NCBI RefSeq assembly: GCF_001956045.1
Contig: NZ_MRTH01000096.1
Span: 1-5,630 of the forward strand
Direction of reading: 5' to 3'
DNA from: Paenibacillus sp. FSL H7-0331
GTDB lineage: Bacteria > Bacillota > Bacilli > Paenibacillales > NBRC-103111
DNA: 5,630 nt
Shown here piece by piece: positions 4,308 through 5,630 of this stretch. Within the stretch, counting starts at the first letter, position 1. Every line of letters begins with the position of its first letter. The position numbers and the translations under genes are program-made. The notes beneath the pieces were generated by a model. It was not told the DNA's origin and did no database searches. It saw nothing but the letters and a program-made list of their open reading frames with translations.

Positions 4308-5531
4308 ATGAATAAGAACGATGTACAATCTTTCTTAATAGATGACATAGAGATTGTGTTTAAAGGCTTACAAAGCCAACAAAGTACAGAAATCTTAGCT
4401 TATACCAAAGACGATGCAGGAAGCATATGGTCCTCTTCCAATGTTTATAAAGCCAACGATCAAGGTAACATTAATTTAGGAGTTGATGTGCCATTAGGAG
4501 TTGAGAAGGGTAGCGTTCAATCATATTTTTTAGTATCTATGACTCAGGAGAATAAGAAAAAAATGCCACAATTCTTTACAAAAACGAATACATCTCCATT
4601 AGTCGTAATTATTCAACTGATTTCGGACGGGATACTGTTGCAGGAGCGGGAAATAGAACTGCATTTTAAGTCTAATGAGGTAGAAGAACAGCTAATAACT
4701 TCACCTTTTGTTGGAAAGTTCTTCAAGCCTAGAAATAAACAGTCTAAGCAACCTGTGATAGTAGTAGGTGGGTCTGCAGGCGGTTTTCAATGGTCTGAAG
4801 TGATGGCCGCAATGTTAAGTACGAAGGGCATTCCAGCATTAGCAGTCGCTTATTTTGATTATCAAGGTGCATATGGTCTCCAGGATACACTTCAAGATAT
4901 ACCATTAGAATACTTTTTTTCAGCACTATCCTGGTTGAAGAAAGAAACCGGTGTTTGTGATAAATCTATTGGGATTATAGGTATATCTAAAGGAGGGGAA
5001 GTGTCCCTCCTTCTAGGAACAGTATATTCAGATAGTATTGGAAAGATTGTTTCCTACGTTCCATCTACACATGTTTTTGAAGGGATTGATTTCAGGAGGC
5101 AGAGTGTGAAGTCTTCTTGGAGTTTTCAAGGAACTTCACTACCTTTTATACCATATCCAACGGAAATGAATAATGCCGACCTGAGATATGAGCATGAACG
5201 CGCAAAGCAAAATACTCTCATTGAGGTAGTTAATCAATCCAGGATACGGGTTGAAGAGATAAACTGCCCTTTATTGTTGTTAGGTGCAGGGAGGGATGGG
5301 ACGTGGCCTTCTTTGGAATACGTTTCTGAAATCGCAAATATACTTCAGGATAATCACTACCATCACAAAGTAGAAGTGGCTCTGTATCCGAACGCTGGGC
5401 ATGTCATTTCTATCCCAAACTTACCTCCGACCCTAGAGAATTCATCAATTTCGTTTGTTGAGATGGCTAACACTAATAAAGATGCGTGGGAAAGAGTTGT
5501 TGCATTTTTACAGCACAATAGTTGTTCCTAA
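4308..5531 (+). CDS. Acyl-CoA thioesterase, ACOT/BAAT family, 407 aa
   Basis: This protein resembles acyl-CoA thioesterases and bile acid-CoA:amino acid N-acyltransferases. These enzymes release or transfer the acyl group of an acyl-CoA. Residues about 8-125 form the beta-rich N-terminal domain (PF04775), with the typical KGLQSQQSTEILAYTKDDAG and PLGVEKG. Residues about 145-400 form the alpha/beta-hydrolase BAAT_C domain (PF08840). It contains an oxyanion strand loop VVGGSAGGF (152-160), the nucleophile elbow GISKGGE (Ser227), GAGRDGTWPS (Asp330) and PNAGHVIS (His365). The family length of about 400-430 is complete. Serine instead of cysteine as nucleophile points to hydrolysis rather than amino-acid conjugation. 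No signal peptide is seen. Bacterial members next to a regulator may have a role in lipid metabolism, detoxification or resistance, but the substrate is unknown. Confidence 0.88.
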   Translation: MNKNDVQSFLIDDIEIVFKGLQSQQSTEILAYTKDDAGSIWSSSNVYKANDQGNINLGVDVPLGVEKGSVQSYFLVSMTQENKKKMPQFFTKTNTSPLVVIIQLISDGILLQEREIELHFKSNEVEEQLITSPFVGKFFKPRNKQSKQPVIVVGGSAGGFQWSEVMAAMLSTKGIPALAVAYFDYQGAYGLQDTLQDIPLEYFFSALSWLKKETGVCDKSIGIIGISKGGEVSLLLGTVYSDSIGKIVSYVPSTHVFEGIDFRRQSVKSSWSFQGTSLPFIPYPTEMNNADLRYEHERAKQNTLIEVVNQSRIRVEEINCPLLLLGAGRDGTWPSLEYVSEIANILQDNHYHHKVEVALYPNAGHVISIPNLPPTLENSSISFVEMANTNKDAWERVVAFLQHNSCS

Positions 5532-5533
5532 GA

Positions 5534-5554
5534 AGCCCTGCTTTTTAGCGGGCT
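5534..5554 (+). terminator. Hairpin after the padR-thioesterase operon
   Basis: AGCCCTGC (5534-5541) pairs with GCGGGCT (5548-5554) around a TTTTTA loop, with one bulged T. It begins three bases after the thioesterase stop, the expected place for an operon terminator. No T run follows the stem, so efficiency may be low. The inserted sequence starting at about 5554 may have replaced the original T tract. Confidence 0.45.
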
Positions 5555-5630
5555 GACCTTGCCCTGAAAAAGTAGACACGTAGAAAGCCTCAGTGAACCC
5601 AATTAGCCTAACTTTCTCCGACCAGGAATG
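5554..5630. mobile_element. Possible IS3-family element end (partial)
   Basis: The run from 5554 to 5580 (TGACCTTGCCCTGAAAAAG followed by TAGACACG) resembles terminal repeats of IS3-family elements in Bacillota. These begin TG, have a C-rich stretch, and continue AAAAAGT-GACAC. If so, the element extends to the right beyond this window. The final ATG (5628-5630), preceded by CCAGGA, could be its first gene, but the spacing is very short. No coding sequence in the last 77 bases confirms it. Confidence 0.4.

Noticed and set aside
1..5630. CRISPR array, tRNA, rRNA or riboswitch
   Set aside because: Reading both strands showed no regularly spaced repeats, cloverleaf or conserved RNA motif that would support one.

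Overview
The window looks like an accessory region of a low-to-moderate GC Bacillota genome, most likely Paenibacillus, Brevibacillus or a relative. This rests on strong AGGAGG-type ribosome sites, GTG and TTG starts, a PadR regulator, and IS6-, IS66- and possibly IS3-type transposon remnants of Bacillota flavour. The genus is an inference, because nothing here is a phylogenetic marker.

Layout. Positions 1-1293 carry the tail of a possible upstream gene, a hairpin, and three small plus-strand genes (129-494, 595-984, 1021-1293) that match no family I recognise. Positions 1294-1585 hold no supportable gene, only a 12-bp perfect palindrome. Positions 1586-2268 are an insertion-sequence graveyard. 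A 5' fragment of an IS6-family transposase with a frameshift is joined directly to a 5'-truncated IS66 TnpB with an internal stop, followed by the start of an IS66 TnpC broken by frameshift and stops. From about 2219 to 2563 one frame reads as a coherent but unidentified protein interrupted by a TAA and a TGA. It appears to be a dead gene whose 5' part was lost to the IS mosaic.

Positions 2550-3362 encode an intact calcineurin-like metallophosphoesterase with all metal-binding motifs. After it come a short, probably truncated ORF (3448-3618) and, on the minus strand, the apparent 3' end of another truncated gene (3595-3720). Base composition changes sharply near 3592, which suggests a further junction.

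Positions 3755-5531 form a clear two-gene operon. A PadR-family regulator with a winged helix and a helical C-terminal part is followed after 16 nt by a 407-residue acyl-CoA thioesterase of the ACOT/BAAT family with a Ser-Asp-His triad. An AACTTAA-N7-TTAAGTT inverted repeat lies upstream of padR in the promoter region and is a candidate autoregulatory operator. A weak hairpin follows the operon. The last 77 bases begin with a sequence that resembles an IS3-family terminal repeat.

In sum, the working biology is the metallophosphoesterase and the PadR-thioesterase pair. The rest is small unknown genes and decayed mobile DNA. I see no convincing new multi-gene system. The most useful leads are the PadR-controlled thioesterase, the unidentified pseudogene and the stacked IS junctions.
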